Positions 42,723-52,118 of a stretch of DNA of 64,000 nucleotides are shown piece after piece. The notes under the pieces were generated by a model that was not told where the DNA came from, did no database searches, and saw nothing but the letters and a program-made list of their open reading frames with translations. The stretch is taken from assembly GCF_012927305.1 (NCBI RefSeq), contig NZ_JABBGH010000001.1:1426001-1490000 (forward strand), given 5' to 3'. The stretch is from Hymenobacter polaris (lineage in GTDB: Bacteria > Bacteroidota > Bacteroidia > Cytophagales > Hymenobacteraceae). The position numbers and the translations under genes are program-made. Position 1 is the first letter of the stretch. Each line of letters begins with the position of its first letter.

Positions 42723-45692
42723 CTAGAATGACAGGCCCAGCTGCGCCTTGGGCCGCTTCAGCAGCTCGCGCGAGCGCTCTACTTCCTCGGCCGTCACATC
42801 TACCGGGCCGGTGGGCTCGGCGTCGGCGGGCGCGTCGGCTTTGGGGGCGCCGCGCTTCTTGGCTTCGCGGCGCACAGGCTCGGGGCCTTCGTCGGTGAGC
42901 AAGGTCAGGCCGTGCAGCTTGAAGTAGTTGAGCTTGTTGCCCAGCGCCTTCCAGCCTTTCACGTCGATGAACTGGTCGAGGCGCAGCTTTTCTTTCTCCT
43001 TGTCCGCCTTCTTATCGCGCTGCAGCGTCACTTCCACTTCGGGCTCGGCAAAGGCGGTGGCGGCCAGTAGCTTCGAGCCCTTGCTTTCCGAAATAAACAG
43101 GAAGCGCTTTTCGAGCGTGCTGGTTTCGATGCGGAACCGCTTGACGTAGTGCGTCTTGGTTTCGCCGTCTACGTACACGGCGCTGAGTACCGTGTCGGGC
43201 TCCAGCTTGCGCAGTAGCACGATGTTAGGCAGGTCGAAGTGCGTGTTGAGGTTGGGGGCCAGCACCTCATACGAGCCATCCCTATACACCACCAGAATGG
43301 TGTCATCGGTATCGAAGGCGCCCAGGTAGCGGCCGTGGCCGTTGTGGTTGAGGCGGGCCACGGTGCTATCAAAAAACACCTCGCGTCCCCCTAGGGTACT
43401 GTCGCCCACCGACTTCTGGGTAATCTTCTTAATCGGCTGCTTGGTCACGATGTTGCCCATCGAGCCCTTGCCCTTGATGGCCAGCTCGGCAAAATCGAAG
43501 TCGAACTGCTTGACCCGCGCCGGCGCCTTGTCCGAGAGCTGCACGGCTACTACCTCGCTCTCCGAGTTGGGATTGGCCGTGAGGTAGAGCACTTTCGTAC
43601 CCTTGGTGCCCTTGGTCAGGTCGTACCCTTTGTCGCGCGTGATGCCCGATACCAGGAAGCGTTTGGCAAAGCTGATGCCGCTGGCGCCGTCCACGTACAC
43701 CATGTTGTATACCAGGCGGTCGTCGTTCTTGTTGTACACGCCAGCCAGCAGAATGTCCTTGCCCACGAAGGTCTTTTCGGCGATGCGCGTCACCATAAAT
43801 GTACCGTCGCGCCGAATGGCGATGATGTCGTCCAGGTCCGAGCAGCTGGTGACTTCCACCGCTTTCTCGTCCTTCTTGAGGCCGTAGCCCACGAAGCCGT
43901 CCTGGTAGTTGACGTAGAGCTTCTGGTTGGCCACGGCCACTTTCTGGGCCGTCACCACGTCGAAGGTGCGCAGCTGGGTTTTGCGCTCGCGGTTGGCGCC
44001 GTACTTCTTCAGCAGGCCCTCGAAGTAGGCAATGGCGTAGCGCGTGATATGGGCCAGGTGGTCGGCCACTTCGGCCAGCTCGGCGTCGAGCCGCTGAATG
44101 TACTCCTCGGCCTTGAAGCCGTCGTATTTCGAGATGCGCTTGATGCGGATTTCGGTGAGGCGCGTCAAGTCGTCCTCGCTGATGGGGCGGCGCAGCACCA
44201 GGCGCGTGTCGTTGGCCCGCAGCTTCTCGCCCTCGATGCGCACGAACTTCTTAAGCCCTAGGTCGATGGTTTCGAGAATCTGTTCCCAGGTCTCGCACTC
44301 CTCGATTTTGCGGTAGATGCGGTTCTCGATGAAAATCTTTTCCAGCGACGCCGAGTGCCACTTCTCTTCCAGCTCCTGCTGCCTGATTTCCAGCTCGCGC
44401 TCCAGCAGGCGCACCGTTTTGCCGGTGCTCAGGCGCAGCATATCGTCCACGCCCACGAAGCGCGGCTTGTCGTCGATGATGACGCAGGTGTTGGGCGAGA
44501 GCGAAATCTCGCAGTCGGTGAAGGCGTAGAGTGCGTCGATGGTGAGGTCGGGGCTTACGCCGGGCGGCAGCTGCACCTGGATTTCCACGTCGGCCGCCGT
44601 GTTGTCCACCACCTTCTTAATCTTGATTTTGTTGGCCTCGCTCGCCTTCACGATGCTCTCCATCAGCGCCGTCGTGGTGGTGCCGTACGGGATGTCGCGG
44701 ATGACGAGCAGCGTCTTGTCCACCTTCTCAATAGTGGCGCGCAGCCGGATTTTGCCGCCCCGCAGCCCGCTCTGGTAGTTGCTGACGTCGGCCAGGCCCC
44801 CGGTCGGAAAATCCGGGTACAGCTGAAACTCGCGGCCCCGCAGCACCGCCACGCTCGCCTGGCACAGCTCGCGAAAGTTGTGGGGCATAATCTTGGTGCT
44901 CAGGCCCACGGCGATGCCCTCCACGCCCTGCGCCAGCAGCAGCGGAAACTTGACGGGCAGCGTAATCGGCTCGCGCTTGCGGCCGTCGTAGCTCATCTGC
45001 CACTCCGTAATGTCAGGGTTGAAGACCACTTCCAGGGCAAACTTGCTGAGGCGGGCCTCGATGTAGCGCGGCGCGGCGGCCGAGTCGCCGGTGCGCACGT
45101 CGCCCCAGTTGCCCTGGGTTTCAATCAGTAAGTCCTTTTGGCCCAGGTTCACCATGGCGTCGCCGATGCTGGCGTCGCCGTGGGGGTGGTACTGCATGGT
45201 TTGCCCAATCACGTTGGCCACCTTGTTGAAGCGGCCATCGTCCATCTCCTTCATAGCGTGCATGATGCGCCGCTGCACGGGCTTAAACCCGTCTTCCACG
45301 GCCGGCACCGCCCGCTCCAAAATCACGTAGCTGGCGTAGTCCAGAAACCAGTTCTGGTACATGCCGCGCACCGTGGCCACGTCGTGAATCACCTCGCCGG
45401 GCGCAAATTTGGCGTCTTCCTCGGGCTCGGCCGGCTCCGTTTCCTCCACCTGTTCAGCGGGGCTATCAGCCTCGGCCTCCCGCCCTTCGTCCAAGTCGGG
45501 GGCCCTAAGGTCGGCCGCCTCGCCAAAGAGCACAGCGGCCACCGTAGCGGCGGCTGGCGCGTCTGCTTCGGCCGGCGGCGCCAATTCGGCCGCGTCGGCC
45601 GGGGCTAACTCGAAGCTCAGGGTGTCGCCGGCCTGCAGGTAGTCGTCGGAAGCGGAATCGTGGTCGGGAGTAAGCGCGTCAAAAAGAGCCAC
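42723..45692 (-). CDS. parC: DNA topoisomerase IV/gyrase subunit A with acidic N-terminal extension
   Basis: The conserved part begins near residue 100 (IHDVATVRGMYQNWFLDYAS). Tyr210 in AAPRYIEARL is the DNA-linking tyrosine. The breakage-reunion domain is followed by the beta-pinwheel domain (about 640-900). Residues 1-95 form an acidic Asp/Glu/Ala-rich extension not needed for activity. With ParE it decatenates chromosomes; at 989 residues it exceeds typical ParC. The start is GTG 45692. The C-terminus is a charged tail. Gyrase is the alternative, but the adjacent ParE-like subunit favours topoisomerase IV. Confidence 0.88.
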   Translation of the reverse strand: MALFDALTPDHDSASDDYLQAGDTLSFELAPADAAELAPPAEADAPAAATVAAVLFGEAADLRAPDLDEGREAEADSPAEQVEETEPAEPEEDAKFAPGEVIHDVATVRGMYQNWFLDYASYVILERAVPAVEDGFKPVQRRIMHAMKEMDDGRFNKVANVIGQTMQYHPHGDASIGDAMVNLGQKDLLIETQGNWGDVRTGDSAAAPRYIEARLSKFALEVVFNPDITEWQMSYDGRKREPITLPVKFPLLLAQGVEGIAVGLSTKIMPHNFRELCQASVAVLRGREFQLYPDFPTGGLADVSNYQSGLRGGKIRLRATIEKVDKTLLVIRDIPYGTTTTALMESIVKASEANKIKIKKVVDNTAADVEIQVQLPPGVSPDLTIDALYAFTDCEISLSPNTCVIIDDKPRFVGVDDMLRLSTGKTVRLLERELEIRQQELEEKWHSASLEKIFIENRIYRKIEECETWEQILETIDLGLKKFVRIEGEKLRANDTRLVLRRPISEDDLTRLTEIRIKRISKYDGFKAEEYIQRLDAELAEVADHLAHITRYAIAYFEGLLKKYGANRERKTQLRTFDVVTAQKVAVANQKLYVNYQDGFVGYGLKKDEKAVEVTSCSDLDDIIAIRRDGTFMVTRIAEKTFVGKDILLAGVYNKNDDRLVYNMVYVDGASGISFAKRFLVSGITRDKGYDLTKGTKGTKVLYLTANPNSESEVVAVQLSDKAPARVKQFDFDFAELAIKGKGSMGNIVTKQPIKKITQKSVGDSTLGGREVFFDSTVARLNHNGHGRYLGAFDTDDTILVVYRDGSYEVLAPNLNTHFDLPNIVLLRKLEPDTVLSAVYVDGETKTHYVKRFRIETSTLEKRFLFISESKGSKLLAATAFAEPEVEVTLQRDKKADKEKEKLRLDQFIDVKGWKALGNKLNYFKLHGLTLLTDEGPEPVRREAKKRGAPKADAPADAEPTGPVDVTAEEVERSRELLKRPKAQLGLSF

Positions 45693-45849
45693 AAGCAGAA
45701 AAATAAGGCCGGTTAGTCAGCCGGCAAAAGTACCGTAAAAATGCGGCAAAGCCCGCTGTTTTACAAGAACGGGCCCAGCCAGAAAGTTCCCAAAAATATT
45801 AGCCAGCAAGTAGCTAAACAAGCTAATGTCACTGGATAAATTTACTAAA

Positions 45850-45964
45850 AAAGCCCGTCATGCTGAGCCTGCCGAAGCATCTCTACCACGCCGCTAGGAA
45901 ATCGTTGCAACGACCCTAGGCGGCGCGGTAGAGATGCTTCGGCAGGCTCAGCATGACGGGCTTT
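45850..45964. repeat. Intergenic palindrome, GTCATGCTGAGC family
   Basis: AAAGCCCGTCATGCTGAGCC, TGCCGAAGCATCTCTACC and CGCCGC form the left arm; the right arm (to 45964) is its near-perfect complement. The loop contains CGACCCTAGGCGG. It lies between the topoisomerase IV B and A genes, which are both leftward. Confidence 0.92.
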
Positions 45965-45976
45965 ATCCTCATTGCT

Positions 45977-47905
45977 TTACGCCAGCGCGATTTCTGGCTC
46001 GGGCAGCGTATCGCTGATAAGCAGGTCTTTTTCCAGGCGCAGGTTGTCGATGATGAACTCCTGGCGGGCGGGCGTATTCTTGCCCATATAGTAAGCCAGC
46101 ACCTGCTGAATCGAGCGGTCCGATTGCAGGATAACGGGCTCTAGCTTAATGTTTTCGCCGATGAAGCGGCCAAACTCATCGGGCGAGATTTCCCCTAGGC
46201 CCTTGAAGCGCGTCACCTCGGGGTTGCGGCCCAGCTTGAACATGGCGGCCTGCTTCTCGCTCTCCGAGTAGCAGTAGATGGTTTCCTTCTTGTTGCGCAC
46301 CCGGAAGAGCGGCGTTTCCAAGATGTAAACGTGGCCGTTGCGCACCAAGTCGGGGAAGAATTGCAGGAAAAACGTGAGCAGCAGCAACCGGATGTGCATG
46401 CCATCCACGTCGGCGTCGGTGGCAATAACCACGCGGTTATAGCGCAGACCCTCAATGCCTTCCTCTATGTTGAGCGCGTGCTGGAGCAGGTTCAGCTCCT
46501 CATTTTCGTACACGATTTTCTTCTTCAACCCGAAGCAGTTGAGCGGCTTACCGCGCAAGCTGAACACGGCTTCCAGCTCCACGTTGCGGCTCTTGGTGAT
46601 GCTGCCGCTGGCCGAGTCACCTTCCGTAATAAAGAGGGTAGTCAGCGCCTCTTTTTCGGCGCCGTCCTTGACATTCTCGCCTAGGTGGAAGCGGCAGTCG
46701 CGCAGCTTACGGTTGTGCAGGTTGGCCTTTTTAGCGCGCTGGTTGGCCAGCTTCTTCACGCCAGCCATGTCCTTGCGCTCGCGCTCGCTCTGCTCGATGC
46801 GCTTGCGCAGCGCCTCCGCCACCGTGGCGTTCACCGACAAGAAGTTATCGAGCTTCTCTTTCACGAAGTCGATGATAAATCCGCGCACCGTAGGGCCGTC
46901 GGGGCCCATGTTGATGGAGCCCAGCTTGGTTTTGGTCTGGCTCTCGAACACCGGCTCCTGCACCCGCACCGAAATGGCGCCGATGATGCTGGCCCGGATG
47001 TCGGCCGCGTCAAACTCCTTCTTGTTCTGGCGCTGAAAAAACTCGCGCACCGCCTTCACCACTGCCTCGCGGAAGGCCGCCAGGTGGGTGCCGCCCTGGG
47101 TGGTGTATTGCCCGTTCACAAACGAGTAATATTCTTCGCCGTAGTCGTTGCCGTGGGTGAGGGCCAGCTCGATATCCTCCCCCTTCAGGTGGATGATGGG
47201 GTAGCGCAGGGCGTCGGCGTCGGTTTTGTGCTCTAGCAGGTCGCGCAGGCCGTTTTCCGACACGTACTTCTGGCCGTTGAAGTAGATGGCCAAGCCCGCG
47301 TTCAGGTAGCAGTAGTTTCGAATCTGGCTTTCCAGAAACTCCGGGATGAAGCGGTAACTGCGGAAGATGCTCTCGTCGGGCGTGAAGCTGATGAGCGTGC
47401 CGTTGCGCTGGCTGGTTTTCTGGGGCCTAGGGTCGGCAGCCAGCTGGCCCTGCGAAAACTCGGCCGCCTTCAGCTGCCCGTCGCGCACGCTTTGCACCAG
47501 GAAGTGGCTGCTGAGCGCGTTCACCGCCTTGGTGCCCACGCCATTGAGGCCCACCGACTTCTGAAACACCTTGCTGTCGTACTTGCCGCCGGTGTTGATT
47601 TTGCTCACCACGTCCACCACCTTCCCTAGGGGGATGCCGCGGCCGTAGTCGCGCACCTGCACCTTGCTTTCCGACACCTTCACCTCGATGGTGCGGCCGT
47701 AGCCCATCACGTGCTCGTCGATGCAGTTGTCGATTACTTCCTTCACCAGCACGTAGATGCCGTCGTCGTAGGCCGAGCCGTCGCCGAGCTTGCCGATGTA
47801 CATGCCGGGGCGTAGGCGAATGTGCTCGCGCCAGTCGAGCGAGCGGATGCTGTCTTCGGTGTAGCCGTGGGCGGGGGGAGCGAGGGTCTGTAGTTCGTCG
47901 TTCAT
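45977..47905 (-). CDS. parE: DNA topoisomerase IV subunit B
   Basis: The GHKL ATPase shows [15 protein letters not shown] (Asn/Glu of motif N), [12 protein letters not shown] and [14 protein letters not shown]. The Toprim domain appears as [19 protein letters not shown] with [28 protein letters not shown] is the loop after the first helix. ATG 47905 begins [13 protein letters not shown]; longer upstream frames add basic spacer. It provides ATP energy to the A subunit. The gap to parC (284 bases) contains a palindrome. Confidence 0.93.
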   Translation of the reverse strand: MNDELQTLAPPAHGYTEDSIRSLDWREHIRLRPGMYIGKLGDGSAYDDGIYVLVKEVIDNCIDEHVMGYGRTIEVKVSESKVQVRDYGRGIPLGKVVDVVSKINTGGKYDSKVFQKSVGLNGVGTKAVNALSSHFLVQSVRDGQLKAAEFSQGQLAADPRPQKTSQRNGTLISFTPDESIFRSYRFIPEFLESQIRNYCYLNAGLAIYFNGQKYVSENGLRDLLEHKTDADALRYPIIHLKGEDIELALTHGNDYGEEYYSFVNGQYTTQGGTHLAAFREAVVKAVREFFQRQNKKEFDAADIRASIIGAISVRVQEPVFESQTKTKLGSINMGPDGPTVRGFIIDFVKEKLDNFLSVNATVAEALRKRIEQSERERKDMAGVKKLANQRAKKANLHNRKLRDCRFHLGENVKDGAEKEALTTLFITEGDSASGSITKSRNVELEAVFSLRGKPLNCFGLKKKIVYENEELNLLQHALNIEEGIEGLRYNRVVIATDADVDGMHIRLLLLTFFLQFFPDLVRNGHVYILETPLFRVRNKKETIYCYSESEKQAAMFKLGRNPEVTRFKGLGEISPDEFGRFIGENIKLEPVILQSDRSIQQVLAYYMGKNTPARQEFIIDNLRLEKDLLISDTLPEPEIALA

Positions 47906-48129
47906 CAGAAAAAATCCGTATGCGGGGCAGCGAAGGGTAAATGTAAGACGCCGACGGCGCTTTGCAACCACCTACTGCCAGTTTAGTTAGCCAAAATTGC
48001 CAACCAGGCTGGTATTTCAACCCTTGCCAACGGTGCAAAGTTCGGTTAGCGCCGGCTTCGGCCAGCTGCCTCACCAAACTGGCCCTAGGCTGCTTTCTTC
48101 TCACTCACTACCTCACTATAGCTTCTCTA

Positions 48130-49392
48130 ATGTTACCCCCCGCCAACCAGTTCAATACCCCGCGCAACGTGCCGTCGGGGGCTAATATGCACGCGCCCAC
48201 CCAGGTCAAGCAGCCGCCGGTGGTGTACTTCACTCTGTTTCTAGTGGGCTTGTCGCTGCTGGTGTTCGTGCTGCACAAGCTCGACGACCTGTTTTTACCG
48301 CTCATCTACGCCATTCTGCTGTCGCTGCTGCTGATGCCCATCGTCACGCGGCTCGAAAAGTGGCGCTGGCCCCGGATGCTATCCATTGCCACGGCTATCC
48401 TGCTGGTTGTCATTGGCATTGCGCTACTCTTCGGCTTCTTTGGCTCCCAAATAATTGGCCTGCGCAGCGAGCTGCCGCTCATCCAAAGCAAGCTAGTAGT
48501 GCTCTTCGACCAAACGCAGCAGCAGCTGGCGCAGCGCTTCCACTTCCAGCCCATGAGCCACGAGCAAGTAATTGATTCGTCGCTGGCGGCCCTGCAAAAG
48601 CAATCGAGTAAATACTTGGGTTCCACCCTCAATACTACCCTAGGGGTACTGAGCACCGTTACGCTGGTGCCCATCTACATCTTTTGCTTTCTGTACTACC
48701 GCGACCACCTGCGCCAGTTTATGTTCCGCTTCGTGGAGGCTGACAAACGCACCACGGTACTGCACACGGTAGATAACATTCAGCACGTGGTGCAGGGCTA
48801 TATGACTGGCCTGCTGACGGTTATCGTGGTAGTATCCGTTATGAACGCCGTTGGCCTACTGGCCCTAGGGGTGAAATACGCTATTTTCTTCGCCGTTTTC
48901 GCGTCGGTGCTGGCCGTCATCCCTTACATCGGCATCATTGTGGGCTCCATCATCCCGGCGCTCATCACCTACGTCGAAACCGGCTCGCTCACGCATGGGC
49001 TGGCGGTAATCGGGGTGTTTATGGTGGTGCAGTTTATTTCCGATAATATCCTGGCCCCACTCATTACGGCTTCTAAGGTTAGTCTGAACCCGCTCACGGC
49101 CATTATCGCCCTTATTTTGGGCGCGCAGCTCTGGGGCACGCCGGGCATGATTCTGAGCGTGCCGCTGTCGGCCGTTATCAAGGTGGTGCTCGATGCCAAC
49201 CGCGTCACCGAGCCCTGGGGCTTCCTGCTAGGCGACGTGGGCGATGGGGAAACCACCCAGAAGGACCCCAGCGACGACCGCGGCTTCGTAGCCAAGCTCT
49301 GGGACCAGGTGCGCGGCAAGCGCCCCCCACTAGCCCCCGAGCCCAAGCTGCCGCCCATGCGCAATCCGCGGCACGCAGCTGTAAAAAGCTAA
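48130..49392 (+). CDS. AI-2E family transporter (PerM/YdiK-like)
   Basis: Seven to eight membrane helices are visible, for example VVYFTLFLVGLSLLVFVLHK, LSIATAILLVVIGIALLFGF and YAIFFAVFASVLAVIPYIGI. The family signature occurs in GIIVGSIIPALITYVETGS and FISDNILAPLITASKVSLNP. Between helices 3 and 4 lies a soluble helix rich in Gln. Members export small molecules or ions; the substrate is unknown. I use ATG 48130; an ATG 60 bases on, at MHAPTQVK, is a second option. The C-terminal ~60 residues are hydrophilic. Confidence 0.88.
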   Translation: MLPPANQFNTPRNVPSGANMHAPTQVKQPPVVYFTLFLVGLSLLVFVLHKLDDLFLPLIYAILLSLLLMPIVTRLEKWRWPRMLSIATAILLVVIGIALLFGFFGSQIIGLRSELPLIQSKLVVLFDQTQQQLAQRFHFQPMSHEQVIDSSLAALQKQSSKYLGSTLNTTLGVLSTVTLVPIYIFCFLYYRDHLRQFMFRFVEADKRTTVLHTVDNIQHVVQGYMTGLLTVIVVVSVMNAVGLLALGVKYAIFFAVFASVLAVIPYIGIIVGSIIPALITYVETGSLTHGLAVIGVFMVVQFISDNILAPLITASKVSLNPLTAIIALILGAQLWGTPGMILSVPLSAVIKVVLDANRVTEPWGFLLGDVGDGETTQKDPSDDRGFVAKLWDQVRGKRPPLAPEPKLPPMRNPRHAAVKS

Positions 49393-49503
49393 ATTTTATA
49401 CGTTCAAAATACAACCGCCCAGGGCTCTTTTGGCGTACAAGTCCCGGATGCTCGGCATCCAAACCGAACGTTCCTTTTCCACGAGTTTAAGCTCTCCCCT
49501 ATC

Positions 49504-49965
49504 ATGGCTAACGCATCAGAAACCACTGCCCGCGCTTTCACCGACCTGCTCCACCTCAACCGCACCTCGGCCAAGGGCTACCAGGAAGCGGCCGACGAAG
49601 TAAAAAGCTCGGAGCTGAAATCACAGCTCACCCAGTATGCCCAGCAGCGCTCGCAGTTTGCGTCGCAGCTCGAGCAGCAGGCCAGCCAGCTGGGTATTTC
49701 GGCTGAGGATACCAACACCGTTGAGAGCGTAGCCAACGAGGCTGCCGCTGCCGTGCACCGTGGCTGGATAAACGTGAAGGCGGCCTTCACTGGCAACGAC
49801 GACTCATCTATCCTGGGCACTTGCGAAACTGGAGAAGAAAGCGCCCTTAAGGCTTACGATACGGCCTTGCAATCGAACGACATCAATCCCTCGTTTAAGT
49901 CGGTGCTGGAGCAGCAGCGTAGCGAGATTCAGAGCGCTAAGAGCTGGATTAGTTCACACAAATAA
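49504..49965 (+). CDS. PA2169-type four-helix-bundle protein (DUF2383)
   Basis: The protein is all-helical and soluble: RAFTDLLHLNRTSAKGYQEA, SSELKSQLTQYAQQRSQFAS and the conserved VHRGWINVKAAFTGNDDSSI, followed by LGTCETGEESALKAYDTAL. This ferritin-like DUF2383 family has no known enzymatic role, though expression under stress is common. A strong terminator follows. Confidence 0.9.
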   Translation: MANASETTARAFTDLLHLNRTSAKGYQEAADEVKSSELKSQLTQYAQQRSQFASQLEQQASQLGISAEDTNTVESVANEAAAAVHRGWINVKAAFTGNDDSSILGTCETGEESALKAYDTALQSNDINPSFKSVLEQQRSEIQSAKSWISSHK

Positions 49966-49985
49966 GCTACTCCGCTTGTCCCTTT

Positions 49986-50020
49986 AAAAAAGCCCGCCCT
50001 ACCCGGCGGGCTTTTTTTGG
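49986..50020 (+). terminator. Terminator of the DUF2383 gene
   Basis: AAAAGCCCGCC pairs with GGCGGGCTTTT around CTACCC and is followed by TTT. Confidence 0.92.
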
Positions 50021-50046
50021 GCCCAGCCGGCAACCATCGGGAGCCC

Positions 50047-50054
50047 TAACTTTG
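50047..50054 (+). promoter_or_regulatory. Perfect -7 box (TAACTTTG) for the exonuclease gene
   Basis: TAACTTTG matches TAnnTTTG exactly, 33 bases before the chosen TTG start at 50088. It argues against the upstream TTG at 50052, which lies inside the box. Confidence 0.5.
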
Positions 50055-50087
50055 TTAGCCTTCCCTACGCCAGCCTATTTAGTTGCC

Positions 50088-51593
50088 TTGTACGCGATAA
50101 TTGATATTGAAACCACTGGGGGCCAGCCCGCCAACGACCGCATCACCGAGCTGGCCATTTTTGTGCACGACGGGCAGCAAGTGGTTGACTCGTACAGCAC
50201 GCTGCTGAATCCTGGCCGCAGCATTCCGCCCTTCATCACCCAGCTCACGGGCATCACCAACGACATGGTGGCCGATGCGCCGCGCTTCCACGAAGTGGCC
50301 CGCAAGGTGGTGGAAATGACCGAGGGCTGCGTATTCGTGGCCCACAACGTGCGGTTCGACTACTCGTTTCTGAAAAAGGAGTTTGCCGACCTAGGGTATA
50401 ACTACTCGCGCAAAACACTGTGCACCGTGCGCCTTTCGCGCTCGCTCATTCCGGGCCAGCCCAGCTACAGCCTGGGCAAGCTGTGCCAGAATATTGGTAT
50501 TCCGCTCAACGGCCGCCACCGCGCCGCTGGCGACGCCGAGGCCACGGCCATCCTGTTTGGGCGCCTGCTGCAAATAACCCAGGACGCCGAAGCGCCGGAA
50601 GACGCCCACCGCCACTCCGAGGCCACGACCGCCGACACGCTGGCCCGCGTGGATGCCCTAGCCCCCGCCGGCCGCCGGCCCGACGGCAAAGCCGACAAAA
50701 AGCCGAGCGCCCGCCGCGTGGCCGCCGTGGCGCAGGCCATCAAAACGGCGCTGCTACCCCCGCTCATCACCCCCGAGCAGGTGGCGGCCCTGCCCCAGGA
50801 AACGGGCGTGTATTACTTCCACAACGAGGCCGGCGAGGTTATCTACGTGGGCAAGAGCATCAACATCTACAAGCGCATTCAGCAGCACTTCGCGGTAGAT
50901 GTAAAATCGCGCAAGAGCCTGGATTTCAAGAATTCGATTGCCGACATTACCTGGGAGCTAACTGGCTCGGAGCTGGTGGCGCTGCTCTACGAATCACACC
51001 TGATAAAGCAGCTGAAGCCGGCCTACAACCGGGCGCAGCGGCGCTCGGTGTTTCCGGCCGGCATCTACCTCAAAACCGACGAGCTGGGCTACAAGCGCCT
51101 CTACTACGGCCGCGCCGACGCCCGCAACTCCGAAATCCCGATTATCGCGCTCGGCAACCAGTACAAGGCCCAGGGATTTCTGTACCACAAAGTGGCCAAG
51201 TACAACCTGTGCCAGAAGCTGTGCGGCCTCTACAAAACCCAGGGCTCGTGCTTCGACTACCAGGTGCACCGCTGCCTAGGGGCCTGCGTGGGCGAAGAAG
51301 CCCCCGAGAGCTACAACCTGCGCGTAGACGCCGCCATTGACAGCATCAGCTACGAGCACGAGTCGTTCGTGGTCATCGGGCCCGGGCGGCGGCCCGACGA
51401 GAAGTCGCTGGTAGTCGTGGAGAACGGACGCTACGTGGGCTTCGGCTACGTGGATGAAACCTTCACGGCGCGGCGCCTGCAGGACTTCCGGGAGGCCGTG
51501 CAGCCCTACGCCGACAACAAGGACGTGCAGCAGATTATCCGCCTGCACCTGCGCACCAAGCGCAAGGGCGAGCAGGTAAAGATTTTCGGCTAA
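50088..51593 (+). CDS. DnaQ-like exonuclease fused to GIY-YIG (UvrC/Cho-like) endonuclease
   Basis: Residues 1-165 form a DEDDh 3'-5' exonuclease: YAIIDIETTGG (Asp, Glu), FVAHNVRFDYSFLKKEF, and RHRAAGDAEATAILF (final His, Asp). After a linker, GVYYFHNEAGEVIYVGKSIN with YKRIQQHF is a GIY-YIG nuclease core, followed by a Cys-containing CQKLCGLYKTQGSCFDYQVH region. The fusion resembles DnaQ-UvrC proteins known in several phyla and is probably a DNA repair nuclease. Start: TTG 50088 (LYAIIDIETTGG) fits homologues; no ATG is available. A terminator follows. Confidence 0.88.
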   Translation: MYAIIDIETTGGQPANDRITELAIFVHDGQQVVDSYSTLLNPGRSIPPFITQLTGITNDMVADAPRFHEVARKVVEMTEGCVFVAHNVRFDYSFLKKEFADLGYNYSRKTLCTVRLSRSLIPGQPSYSLGKLCQNIGIPLNGRHRAAGDAEATAILFGRLLQITQDAEAPEDAHRHSEATTADTLARVDALAPAGRRPDGKADKKPSARRVAAVAQAIKTALLPPLITPEQVAALPQETGVYYFHNEAGEVIYVGKSINIYKRIQQHFAVDVKSRKSLDFKNSIADITWELTGSELVALLYESHLIKQLKPAYNRAQRRSVFPAGIYLKTDELGYKRLYYGRADARNSEIPIIALGNQYKAQGFLYHKVAKYNLCQKLCGLYKTQGSCFDYQVHRCLGACVGEEAPESYNLRVDAAIDSISYEHESFVVIGPGRRPDEKSLVVVENGRYVGFGYVDETFTARRLQDFREAVQPYADNKDVQQIIRLHLRTKRKGEQVKIFG

Positions 51594-51627
51594 GCGCGCC
51601 ACCTAGTAGCCCCGGTGCCCAGCCAGG

Positions 51628-51668
51628 CCCTAGGCCCTTTCTGCTTAGAAAGGACCTAGGGCTTTTTT
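51628..51668 (+). terminator. Terminator of the exonuclease gene
   Basis: GCCCTAGG(C)CCTTTCT pairs with AGAAAGGACCTAGGGC and is followed by TTTTTT. Both arms contain the CCTAGG palindrome. Confidence 0.9.
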
Positions 51669-51731
51669 ACGCGCCGAGAAAAGCGTTGAAACGGCAAGTA
51701 ATAAAATAGCACTTTTACTCTAAATGACTGC

Positions 51732-51760
51732 CTTTAACCAGTTTCAAAAACTGGTTAAAG
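51732..51760. promoter_or_regulatory. Perfect inverted repeat, 13-bp arms, possible operator
   Basis: CTTTAACCAGTTT, CAA, AAACTGGTTAAAG. The arms are exact, the loop is three bases, and there is no T-run. It lies about 190 bases before the candidate promoter of the synthetase operon. It could be an operator for a dimeric regulator or an mRNA hairpin. Confidence 0.6.
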
Positions 51761-51951
51761 TGCTTACCTAATAGGGCTAATAAATACTTATATTTTGCAA
51801 GTTGCAAGCAATAAGAAGGCGCTTAAATAATTGATAGCTAGATTTAAACCCGTTTGTTACACAACGCTAAGCACTGGCAAAATAGAATCGAATATTTATA
51901 CTTAATTTCCTTTATAGTAAATACTTGTCATGCACTAAAGAACAGGTTTAT

Positions 51952-51984
51952 TTTGGATTAATTAGCCCTTTTCTACTTACTTTG
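51952..51984 (+). promoter_or_regulatory. Candidate promoter of the NRPS/PKS operon
   Basis: TTTG (51952-51955) and TTACTTTG (51977-51984) are separated by 21 bases, close to the Bacteroidetes TTTG-N19-TAnnTTTG consensus. The predicted leader to the ATG at 52119 is about 130 bases. Confidence 0.45.
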
Positions 51985-52118
51985 CCAGCGCGTATGGCCT
52001 AGGTTATATAGGTTATCATGGTGCAATTAGGTATTTATATGTCATTGTATTCCTAAAGGCCATTAGCATAATTATATTATTTGTATATTTTATCCGGTAG
52101 CTAGCAGTTACTTATTCT

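Larger units (their letters stand above)
51594..52118. other. 525-base AT-rich region upstream of the biosynthetic cluster
   Basis: Composition switches from very GC-rich to AT-rich from about 51690 to 52115. It holds a terminator at the left, a perfect inverted repeat at 51732-51760, a promoter candidate at 51952-51984 and a direct repeat AGGTTAT (52001-52007, 52010-52016) just after it. No ORF is credible. It should be the control region of the synthetase operon, with a 5' leader of roughly 130 bases. Confidence 0.7.

Noticed and set aside
7607..45964. Repeated palindromes as a CRISPR array
   Set aside because: Copies are single, kilobases apart and inverted, with no regular spacers or cas genes.
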